From NCBI GenBank assembly GCA_937876995.1, contig CALEFD010000078.1:1-16166 (forward strand): a stretch of 16,166 nucleotides of DNA, given 5' to 3'. The notes beneath the pieces are model-generated. The model did not search any database. It was not told the origin of the DNA and saw only the letters and a list, made by a program, of their open reading frames with translations. Origin of the DNA: an uncultured Bacteroidales bacterium (GTDB lineage Bacteria; Bacteroidota; Bacteroidia; Bacteroidales; Bacteroidaceae). This document shows, piece after piece, positions 7,842 through 15,300 of the stretch. Within the stretch, counting starts at the first letter, position 1. Each line of letters opens with the position of its first letter. The position numbers and the translations under genes are program-made.

Positions 7842-9647
7842 TTAGAACAGACGGTCTATTTGATCGTCTGTTTGTTGTATATAGACTATCTTACCATCGG
7901 GGGTTCTACTTGGCACAGATGTTTCAAACAGTTGTTTTACTATCTCCTGCATTTCATCATCCAATAGCGGTTTGCCATTCTTAATGGCTGCTTTCTGAGC
8001 CACCACAAATGCCATTCTATCTACCTGCTGGTCTTTTAACGTGACAGTTTCATCTCTGTATGATGATAGGATATCAAGAATCAATGTTTCGTAATTCTGA
8101 TTTTCTAACCCGTAAGGTACACCCTGAACTGCTATTGCGCCATGCCCCATATCAGAAATATCGAATCCCATAGCGGCAAAATTATCCTTCAGTTCACTAT
8201 ACCATTGTGCATCTATTGGCGACAGCTGGAACATTTCCGGGAAGAGCAATCCCTGAGAAACAACATCCTGTTCAACACTCTCGTTCAGATACTTTTCATA
8301 CAGTATTCTAGTATGGGCACGATGCTGATCAATTATACACAAACCACCTTCCTGTTCCAGAACAATATATCTGTTTTTATGTTGGAATAGTTTGTATTTC
8401 TGCTCTACAGCCCCCTCTACAAATAGTTCGCGTTCTGCAAGGTCTTCTTTTTGTCTCTCTTTTTCAAGTTTTTCATATAACTTGTCCCATCCATATGCCG
8501 ATGTAGTTTTAGGAGATGACGATATGAGCGACGATGCTGTTTTAAACGGATTATATGATGTGTCGTAGCTTACCTTTGGCTGAATAGCCGGTTTGGTATT
8601 ATCCATCACAGGAATATCGGGCATATCGGATGTATTAAAATCTATCATAGGTGCGCTCTCAAATCGCCCTATTGTCTCTTTTACTGCCGACGCCACTATT
8701 TTCCAAAGCACCTGTTCATCTGTAAACTTTATCTCTGTTTTAGTAGGGTGTATATTTACATCAATACTATCTGCAGGTACATCAAAAAACAAGAAATATG
8801 GAACCTGACAGCCCTCTTGTATCATACCTTCGTATGCAGATTGAACCGCTTTATGGAAATAAGGGTGTTTCATATATCGGCCATTCACAAAGAAATACTG
8901 TTCCGGAACCTTTTTACGTACACTCTCCAAATTTCCCGTAAAGCCTGTTATGGTTAAAACAGATGTAGAAACATCTACAGGCAACAGTTGCTGATTTATC
9001 TTCTTCCCAAACAGATTTACCAGACGTTGTTTTAAAGAAGATACAGGCAAAGAAAGCACCTCTTCACCCTGATGAAATAGCGATATTGCTATATCCGGTC
9101 TTACTATAGCCACACGTTCTACTTCTGTCAATATATGACCAAACTCTGTCTGATTACCCTTTAGAAATTTACGTCTGGCAGGAACATTAAAGAAGAGATT
9201 TTTCACTATAAAATTACAACCTGCAGGACAAGCCACCATCTCTTCTGCCACAATCTCAGAACCGGCTATCTCTACAAGAATACCGGTTTCATCTTCTTGA
9301 CGGCGGGTACGTAATTCTACTTGGGCCACAGCCGCTATAGAGGCCAATGCTTCTCCACGAAAGCCAAATGTAGATAAAGAATATAAATCGTCAGACTCTT
9401 TAATTTTAGATGTTGCATGGCGTTGAAATGCTCTCTTTGCATCTTCCGGATTCATACCGGAACCATTATCTATGACCTGTATAGATGTACGTCCGGCATC
9501 AACCACTAATATCTTAATATTTGTGGCGCCTGCATCGACTGCGTTTTCAATCAACTCCTTAACAACAGACGAAGGGCGATTTACAACTTCGCCCGCCGCT
9601 ATCTGCGATGCCACATCGGGTGGCAATATTCTTATTAAACTACTCAT
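7842..9647 (-). CDS. mutL: DNA mismatch repair protein MutL
   Basis: A 601-residue GHKL-ATPase mismatch repair protein that couples MutS recognition to strand removal. The start is the ATG at 9645-9647, because it overlaps the upstream stop as ATGA and gives the usual short N-terminus before IAAGEVVNRP; an in-frame start 4 codons earlier is less likely. ATPase motifs are ENAVDAGA (34-41), DNGSGM (60-65) and GFRGEAL (95-101). The transducer domain ends near PTKTE (301-305). After a linker (about 330-415) comes the C-terminal dimerisation domain. The endonuclease motif DQHA-x2-E-x4-E appears as DQHRAHTRILYE (440-451), with Thr in place of the first Glu, and there is no CPHGRP-type motif near the end (VPSRTPDGK instead). 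Nicking activity is therefore doubtful. It is the last gene of the guaB-surA-ostA operon. Confidence 0.97.
   Translation of the reverse strand: MSSLIRILPPDVASQIAAGEVVNRPSSVVKELIENAVDAGATNIKILVVDAGRTSIQVIDNGSGMNPEDAKRAFQRHATSKIKESDDLYSLSTFGFRGEALASIAAVAQVELRTRRQEDETGILVEIAGSEIVAEEMVACPAGCNFIVKNLFFNVPARRKFLKGNQTEFGHILTEVERVAIVRPDIAISLFHQGEEVLSLPVSSLKQRLVNLFGKKINQQLLPVDVSTSVLTITGFTGNLESVRKKVPEQYFFVNGRYMKHPYFHKAVQSAYEGMIQEGCQVPYFLFFDVPADSIDVNIHPTKTEIKFTDEQVLWKIVASAVKETIGRFESAPMIDFNTSDMPDIPVMDNTKPAIQPKVSYDTSYNPFKTASSLISSSPKTTSAYGWDKLYEKLEKERQKEDLAERELFVEGAVEQKYKLFQHKNRYIVLEQEGGLCIIDQHRAHTRILYEKYLNESVEQDVVSQGLLFPEMFQLSPIDAQWYSELKDNFAAMGFDISDMGHGAIAVQGVPYGLENQNYETLILDILSSYRDETVTLKDQQVDRMAFVVAQKAAIKNGKPLLDDEMQEIVKQLFETSVPSRTPDGKIVYIQQTDDQIDRLF
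7846..7878 (+). terminator. Possible trpS terminator hairpin inside the 3' end of mutL
   Basis: AACAGACG (7846-7853) and CGTCTGTT (7865-7872) form an 8-bp stem with an 11-nt loop, followed on the plus strand by the T-rich but interrupted TTTGTTG. It lies 25 nt after the trpS stop and within the last codons of mutL on the other strand. On the minus strand no T tract follows, so it suits trpS better than mutL. The long loop and imperfect tract make it a moderate call. Confidence 0.5.
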
Positions 9648-9943
9648 GTTCCAAACCAATAACCATTTACCAAATAATACAGGACAAACAGCAATACCAC
9701 TATAAGAACCACTGCTATTTGTGGAGACATTCGGGCTCCTCCACTCTCTTTTTTTCTTTTAAGATGAGTTGTAGATTCCAGAAATTTTCCACGAATTGAT
9801 TCAGGATTATACGGTTCTTCGGGCAACATACCCAAATCACGTTTAGCTTTCTCCTCTATTTTTGACAATTTCTCCTTACGTTCGTCATAATAGATATACT
9901 TATGTTCGAACCTACGTGGCGTGCGCATACTAAATAGTCCCAT
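9644..9943 (-). CDS. Small basic single-span membrane protein of unknown function
   Basis: A 99-residue protein. Residues 1-70 are highly charged, with RRFEHKYIYYDERKEKL and a possible short helix at 20-40. One hydrophobic segment at about 74-92 (PQIAVVLIVVLLFVLYYL) is followed by a short tail, NGYWFGT. Many positive charges before the span predict a cytoplasmic N-terminus. I take the ATG at 9941-9943; a TTG two codons upstream (9947-9949) overlaps the ostA stop as TTGA and would add two residues. Its stop overlaps the mutL start by 4 nt. I do not recognise a named domain. Position between an OstA-like protein and MutL suggests either an envelope-assembly accessory role or simple co-transcription. 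Confidence 0.85.
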   Translation of the reverse strand: MGLFSMRTPRRFEHKYIYYDERKEKLSKIEEKAKRDLGMLPEEPYNPESIRGKFLESTTHLKRKKESGGARMSPQIAVVLIVVLLFVLYYLVNGYWFGT

Positions 9944-9945
9944 AA

Positions 9946-11610
9946 TCAATTCCTGTTTCTGTTTAAAGTAGGTAATGGAATATCAATCGTCGGAGAAGAT
10001 TTCAACTGTTCACTTGCCTTCTTACCTCTCCAATTAAACACATCATATTTTGAGAACGGACGCAAGTTATAGAACCAATTGAAATTTTCCAGATACATAT
10101 TTTTTTCTGTCAATTGATCCATTGGATACATTACACCGTTCGACTTTTTCTGAATCACTATTTGATAGACCTCTCTGTTCATAAAATAGGCCGATAACTG
10201 CGAAGCTTCTGTTGTATTCATACCCATCATCTCCATATCTTCGTCCTCAGGATAGTAAATGACCAAAACATTTCCATTTACATCTGTACGTTCTATTGCA
10301 CCATCCTTGAAATAAGCCTTCATCTCCCTTCCGGCTATCTGGTTATAATGTATGGTATCTATTTGTTGAACGAACAATGCCTGACCTATTACGTGTGCCC
10401 AATCTATAGTACTGTCATTCATATACACAGATATCTTTTCGCCTAAAACCTGTTGGTTTTCGCTCCATACTATGGGGTCCTTATAAAGCGTCAGACAGGT
10501 GTCTATAGAATTAAATACCAACGAATCGGCAACCATCTGCATATCAGTTCTATAGGCCTTAACCTTATTGAAAGCACGCATTTCTCTATAACGCACTGTA
10601 TCTCTTGTAGCATTATAGAAAGTAAGCAATCTAAAAGTGTCTGCATGAATATACAAACTATCTCCGGCCGAATACTCTACAGCAAGCGCGTTACCGGTTA
10701 CTACAGCAGAATCGTTTTCTTGACTGAAATACGCATATTCGCCATCCATATCTATCTTATCGGGATAGTTTCTTATCTGCACCCCGCCAAATGCTTCTGC
10801 CTGTCCCTTACTTTCGTTAAAGACTATACTGTCGCCAACCATAGTCTGTTCGCCATCTTTCTGAATTATTACAGAACGATTCAATAGAGTTGCCTCTTTG
10901 ACATCAGTATTAAAGTTTCCCTTACTGGTATGAATTGTGGTTTCGTCACTTATAATCTCTGTGGGTGAGACAAAATACGCAGTATGAAGATCTGTATTGT
11001 AAAGCAGAGTATCGGAAGACAAACTATAATCCACACTCTCTAAAAAGACATCTTTCATAAATGTAGCCATCTTGGTAGGAGTATGGAACTGACCGTAATC
11101 GGCAGTAAGTGTATTATCTTCGTCCAACAATGTACCGCCGGCAAAGAAGTATCCCAATTCTGCATCTCTTTCATAGTTTAAGCTATCTGTCAGTAACACC
11201 ATTGTAGTATTTTCAATACGCACATTATCACGTATCTTCAATATTCTGGTATTGCCGTCATAAAAAAGGGAGTCGCCGTACAAAAACAGAGTATCGCCCT
11301 GTTCAACTCTTATGTTATGATATGCGTTAAATGAATTGGCCTCCTGAAAAAACAGAGCACTGTCACAATACATATACATACTGTCCTGTCTAAAGACAAC
11401 ATTGCCCACCAATATCTGTGCATCGGGATTGATTCTTTCGCTATAGCGCAATTCATCGGCATTCAATAGATATACAAAACTCTCTTTTGTCTCTTCCGTA
11501 TTTGACACAACACTATCCTGCTCCACTATACTATTTTGCGCAGTAAGTGTAGCAGACAATGCCAAAAGCAGTGCAAAAGTTAAGATTATACTATTGAAAA
11601 GCTGTTTCAT
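9946..11610 (-). CDS. OstA/LptA-like protein (LPS-transport beta-jellyroll family), exported
   Basis: A 554-residue protein with a signal peptide at 1-25 (cleavage near LTAQ). Beyond it are many short repeats typical of the OstA/LptA/LptD-N beta-jellyroll: runs such as GNVVFRQDSMYMYCDSALFF, LKIRDNVRIENTTMVLLTDS and VADSLVFNSIDTCLTLYKD. In Proteobacteria LptA bridges lipopolysaccharide across the periplasm and the LptD N-domain receives it. This protein is about three times the size of E. coli LptA but has no obvious C-terminal LptD barrel, so it resembles an extended jellyroll only. It follows surA by 11 nt and precedes a small membrane protein with an overlapping or nearly overlapping start. 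SurA is the chaperone for LptD-type barrels, so the adjacency fits an outer-membrane assembly role. Family call is good, exact role inferred. Confidence 0.82.
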   Translation of the reverse strand: MKQLFNSIILTFALLLALSATLTAQNSIVEQDSVVSNTEETKESFVYLLNADELRYSERINPDAQILVGNVVFRQDSMYMYCDSALFFQEANSFNAYHNIRVEQGDTLFLYGDSLFYDGNTRILKIRDNVRIENTTMVLLTDSLNYERDAELGYFFAGGTLLDEDNTLTADYGQFHTPTKMATFMKDVFLESVDYSLSSDTLLYNTDLHTAYFVSPTEIISDETTIHTSKGNFNTDVKEATLLNRSVIIQKDGEQTMVGDSIVFNESKGQAEAFGGVQIRNYPDKIDMDGEYAYFSQENDSAVVTGNALAVEYSAGDSLYIHADTFRLLTFYNATRDTVRYREMRAFNKVKAYRTDMQMVADSLVFNSIDTCLTLYKDPIVWSENQQVLGEKISVYMNDSTIDWAHVIGQALFVQQIDTIHYNQIAGREMKAYFKDGAIERTDVNGNVLVIYYPEDEDMEMMGMNTTEASQLSAYFMNREVYQIVIQKKSNGVMYPMDQLTEKNMYLENFNWFYNLRPFSKYDVFNWRGKKASEQLKSSPTIDIPLPTLNRNRN

Positions 11611-11621
11611 CTAACATTTAG

Positions 11622-12992
11622 TTAACGTTCACCCCAACCCGGATATTTGAAACCGCCCTTGTTCCAACCATCAGATATCTTTACGTATGTTGTCTTTTGC
11701 TGCTCTTTCACCCATTCAGCTATGGCCTTCTCTTGCTTGTCTATGAGCACAATCTGCTGCAATATCTGATAATCGTCAACCATTGTTGCCTTATGGCCAT
11801 TTATACGAGTTTTAAGTTTTACTATGGCACAGGCAACTTTTCCATTATACATCTGCATAACAAATGGATCTGATATTTCTGACACATGCATTGTACTTAC
11901 AACCTTTGCCACATCCTGAGGAAGTTGCTGCATTTCAAATTTGGATATTGATGTATTTTCCATTTCAGGATGATACATCATCAATCCTTTATTGTTTCTG
12001 GTATCCTTATCGGATGACATATACAACACTGCATCTTCAAAAGTAAAGTCACCTTCGCGAATATCATTTGCTACAGAATCGAGTCTGGCCATAGCAGCAT
12101 CTATACTCTCTTGTGGAACTTTTGGTTTAAGCAGGATATGACGTACATTTACCATGTCGCCCAAACGTTCCTTAAGCTGAATGATATGATAACCATATTC
12201 TGTTTCTACAATTTTTGACACTTTATTAGGATCTGTCAAATTAAATGCAACTGCAGAAAATTCCGGCACAAATTCGCCACGACCTTTAAAGCCACATTCA
12301 CCACCCTGTCTGGCAGAACCCGGATCTTCTGAATAGAGCATAGCAAGTGTAGAGAATCTGGTCTCTCCGGACTGTATTCTTTCTGTATATTCTCTTAATC
12401 GCTCTTTTACAGCATCTATCTCTTCTTGCGGAATCTTTGGTTCTATAGTCAGAATCTGAACCTCAACCTGAGTAGGTACGTATGGAATTTCATCTTCAGG
12501 CAAATTAGCTATATATCTTCTAACCTCAGCAGGTGTAACCTTAACCTTACTTATAATATTGGATTGCACTCTGCTTACAATTATTTCGCTTTCTATAGTT
12601 TCATAGTATTTCTCCCTAAGTTGAATCATAGAAAGACCATAATATTCAAGCATTTTCTCTGTTCCTCCCATCTGATCTGCCATAGTCTGGAGACGCGCCT
12701 CCAATTGCTGATTAACTTCGTCAGGAGTAACAAAAATACTATCCAACTTAGCCTGATTAAGATACAACTTTCTTATAGCAAGTTCTTCAGGAATAAGACT
12801 ATATGGATCGCCCTCCCATCTGATTCCGCGTAATTGTGCATCTTTACGTGCCTCTTCAACTTCCGATTTATAGATAGCTTCATCGCCAACTACCCACACC
12901 ACTTCATCTATTATATTATTCTGAGCCTTTATTTCAGCAAAACAGAACAACGAAATGGCTATAACTGCAAATATATGTAATCTCTGTTTCAT
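11622..12992 (-). CDS. surA: SurA-type periplasmic chaperone / peptidylprolyl isomerase with two parvulin domains
   Basis: A 456-residue exported protein with a signal peptide at 1-24 (EIKAQ). A SurA-like N-terminal chaperone region covers about 25-165 (VVWVVGDEAIYKSEVEEA). The first parvulin domain, about 175-275, has YSEDPGSARQGGECGF (220-235), FVPEF (241-245) and YGYHIIQL (266-273). The second, about 283-395, begins VNVRHILLKP but has a weaker signature (MSSDKDTRNNKGLM). SurA escorts unfolded outer-membrane beta-barrel proteins to the BAM machinery. The ATG at 12990-12992 shares its A with the upstream TGA (TGATG) and is preferred over a GTG one codon earlier. It lies between two other SurA-related genes and ostA. 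The gene symbol is by architecture; orthology to E. coli SurA is not proven. Confidence 0.9.
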   Translation of the reverse strand: MKQRLHIFAVIAISLFCFAEIKAQNNIIDEVVWVVGDEAIYKSEVEEARKDAQLRGIRWEGDPYSLIPEELAIRKLYLNQAKLDSIFVTPDEVNQQLEARLQTMADQMGGTEKMLEYYGLSMIQLREKYYETIESEIIVSRVQSNIISKVKVTPAEVRRYIANLPEDEIPYVPTQVEVQILTIEPKIPQEEIDAVKERLREYTERIQSGETRFSTLAMLYSEDPGSARQGGECGFKGRGEFVPEFSAVAFNLTDPNKVSKIVETEYGYHIIQLKERLGDMVNVRHILLKPKVPQESIDAAMARLDSVANDIREGDFTFEDAVLYMSSDKDTRNNKGLMMYHPEMENTSISKFEMQQLPQDVAKVVSTMHVSEISDPFVMQMYNGKVACAIVKLKTRINGHKATMVDDYQILQQIVLIDKQEKAIAEWVKEQQKTTYVKISDGWNKGGFKYPGWGER

Positions 12993-13867
12993 CACTTATT
13001 ATGGAATATTACTCTATTGTTTTCTATAGCTGAGTTATACAAATCTTTCTTAATCTTTTGGATATAAGAGACTGCTTTATTGTTAATTAAAAGTCTTTTT
13101 ATTCTATTTTCCACCTGTTCTATTGGTGCAACACTTCCTTTAGGAAGATATTCACTTACATTCAACAAGTATATAAATTCATCATCTTTTATTTCTAAAA
13201 AATCATTCTTGTTCAGATAATCTTGCAAAGAGACTTCCATAGATGGCAACAATATCTCTATATCGGAAACTGAATGCCAATAATCATAAAAGAACTCATA
13301 GTATGGAGCATTTCTTATGCAATATTTTTCTATTTCGTCGTAAGATTCATCATCACTGAGACGATACAGTTTCATTATGCTATTCTGGTTGGGAGCAGAC
13401 AAAGGCAGTTTTATGAAAAGTCCCTTCAAAATAGGTTCTTCCAAAACAAACAGGTTTTTATTATCGTTGTAGAACGTCTCTATTTCCTGTATTGTAATAT
13501 CCTGTTCAATCTTCTGCTCTATTAAAAGCTGCTGATATTCATGTACTATCAGTGAGCGTCTGTAATTCTCTACCAATTCATCTATTTGCTTATCATCGCG
13601 CACATTTCGTTCCGCATTCTGATATAGCAATAATTCCGAAAGCCAGTTTTCTATATAACGATTTGCAAATTGCGCGCTATCTGCTTCCGAAATATCTACC
13701 GGCAACACTTGCAAAAGGTCCTCCTGATAAAGCACATTGCCATCAAGCTCTACCAACGGCGTTTTACCCGACACATACTTAACCTCCTCTCTCTTATGAC
13801 AAGATGAAAGCATAAGAGATACTGACAGCAACCATACAAGGAGAGAGTAAATGTATCCGGTCTTCAT
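12992..13867 (-). CDS. Lipoprotein related to the SurA/PpiD chaperone region, without a recognisable parvulin domain
   Basis: A 291-residue predicted lipoprotein: hydrophobic signal 1-22 and lipobox LSSC with the lipidated cysteine at 23. The region about 35-150 resembles the SurA/PpiD N-terminal helical fold (PLVELDGNVLYQEDL, then a helical stretch with NRYIENWLSELLLYQNAE). The C-terminal helix VENRIKRLLINNKAVSYIQ resembles the return strand of SurA-like proteins. The middle portion, where a parvulin domain would sit, lacks the GG and F-x-x-E-F signatures, so isomerase activity is not expected. The ATG at 13865-13867 lies 5 nt after the upstream gene and the stop overlaps surA by 1 nt. It probably acts as a membrane-tethered chaperone partner of its two neighbours; that role is inferred. 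Confidence 0.85.
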   Translation of the reverse strand: MKTGYIYSLLVWLLSVSLMLSSCHKREEVKYVSGKTPLVELDGNVLYQEDLLQVLPVDISEADSAQFANRYIENWLSELLLYQNAERNVRDDKQIDELVENYRRSLIVHEYQQLLIEQKIEQDITIQEIETFYNDNKNLFVLEEPILKGLFIKLPLSAPNQNSIMKLYRLSDDESYDEIEKYCIRNAPYYEFFYDYWHSVSDIEILLPSMEVSLQDYLNKNDFLEIKDDEFIYLLNVSEYLPKGSVAPIEQVENRIKRLLINNKAVSYIQKIKKDLYNSAIENNRVIFHNK

Positions 13868-13872
13868 AAAAT

Positions 13873-15291
13873 TTAAAGAGTAAACGATTTAAGAACCTTT
13901 TTATTCACCTTAAATGGTATCTCCTTACGCAACTTCTTTACCCACATCTGTTCCAAATAGTCCTGATATGAGTTTACTACATCGCCATAAGCATCGGAAA
14001 GTTCGTCTGCGTATGTTATACCCTTACCTATTATATCCACATACGGATAGTCTTCGCGAGGTTCATATTCACCTTCGCCAAACACTACATAATCTACATA
14101 CTTGTTCCTACCTTTTTCTATAGGACCGCGTAAAATACGAACATTCTGTTCCTCTTTATTAAATTCTACAAGCACTTTAGTCCATTCGTCTTCATCTACA
14201 CCCTCCAAAGCCTTTTCTATATCTCTGAACACCTGTTCCGATTTACAGAAAAAGAGCATACCCTTGAAACGAGGAGTTTCAAACTTAAAGTCCTTTTTAT
14301 GCTTTTCAAAATACTGCTGCAAACCAATGGAATCGGCAGTAGAACGTTGCCAAACTTCTGCATTACTTATTTCAAACATAAGTAATCCATCGTAATACTC
14401 TTTAGAGATAAGACCAAACTGCGGGTCTAAAACTTCAAGCATACTATCAACACGAAGAACAGCTTCGTCATCAGTAAGATTTGTCCATCCCTGTTCTTCT
14501 GCTATCTTCTTGGCTTTACTGCGTTTTGCCATAATATTATAGCCTTCGCGTTCCATCCAGTCATATATAGACTCACGATGATCTTCAAAAGATCCAAAAT
14601 CTTGTTTTTCTGTGATTTGGATAATCATATAACCCATTTCACACAGGAATGGTTCGGAAATTGCATATTCCGGCATTGAAAATGCTCGCTCTGCAATATA
14701 ATCAGGGACTTGGCTCTTTGACACCCAGCCAACTATACCACCATTTCTGGCTGCACCATCCTGAGAATTTCTGGCTGCTGTTTCGTTAAAGTTTGCACCC
14801 GATGTTAGCAATTTGTAAATAGAATCTATCTTATGGTATGCTATACCCAAATCTTCTTGAGTATCACCTTGGGGAACAATTGTCAATATATTCAAGTTTA
14901 CAATTCCATCAGGCCCCACCTCTTTAGCAGAAGCCTCGAATGTCTGTTTGGCCAATGTCTCCAGATATGCAGAGTCCAGCATAAACTCTTCTGCCTGCAA
15001 ATCTCTATACTGCTTATACTCTTCTAAAAATGTTGCAAGAGTATCCATTCCGGCACGCTCTGCGGCAGCTACTTTCAACTTAAAGTTCAAAAACAAATCT
15101 GCATACTCTTTTATCTCCTTTTTGGTAAGAGGAGTTTCCGATGTATTATTCTTATTCAAAAAATAATCAAATTCCGATTTAAGCACCTCCTTCCCATCCA
15201 CAGTCATTATGACCGGATCTGTATTCGCAGTCTGTGCAACAATAAATGGAGTGACAAGAAGCAGATAAAAAAGTACTACAATTTGTTTCAT
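13873..15291 (-). CDS. Periplasmic peptidylprolyl isomerase, SurA/PpiD-like
   Basis: A 472-residue exported protein with a signal peptide at 1-20 (FIVAQ). A SurA-like N-terminal region spans about 25-125 (VIMTVDGKEVLKSEFDYFL). One clear parvulin domain lies at about 130-230, with ARNSQDGAARNGGIVGWV (173-190) and MGYMIIQITEKQ (219-230). The second half (250-472) is mostly helical and charged, with a segment FKGMLFF and GPIEKGRNKYVDYVVF that may be a diverged second parvulin domain. It would catalyse or chaperone folding of outer-membrane proteins. It starts 9 nt after guaB, and no promoter-like sequence is visible in that gap, so it is read from the guaB promoter outside the window. Confidence 0.9.
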   Translation of the reverse strand: MKQIVVLFYLLLVTPFIVAQTANTDPVIMTVDGKEVLKSEFDYFLNKNNTSETPLTKKEIKEYADLFLNFKLKVAAAERAGMDTLATFLEEYKQYRDLQAEEFMLDSAYLETLAKQTFEASAKEVGPDGIVNLNILTIVPQGDTQEDLGIAYHKIDSIYKLLTSGANFNETAARNSQDGAARNGGIVGWVSKSQVPDYIAERAFSMPEYAISEPFLCEMGYMIIQITEKQDFGSFEDHRESIYDWMEREGYNIMAKRSKAKKIAEEQGWTNLTDDEAVLRVDSMLEVLDPQFGLISKEYYDGLLMFEISNAEVWQRSTADSIGLQQYFEKHKKDFKFETPRFKGMLFFCKSEQVFRDIEKALEGVDEDEWTKVLVEFNKEEQNVRILRGPIEKGRNKYVDYVVFGEGEYEPREDYPYVDIIGKGITYADELSDAYGDVVNSYQDYLEQMWVKKLRKEIPFKVNKKVLKSFTL

Positions 15292-15300
15292 ATCCGTTTT

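Noticed and set aside
10453..10887. Plus-strand open frame of 144 codons opposite the OstA-like gene
   Set aside because: It is a shadow of a well-supported coding frame, with no promoter, recognisable domain or sensible composition.
12426..12833. Plus-strand open frame of 135 codons opposite surA
   Set aside because: It is antisense to two-domain SurA coding sequence and shows no independent support.
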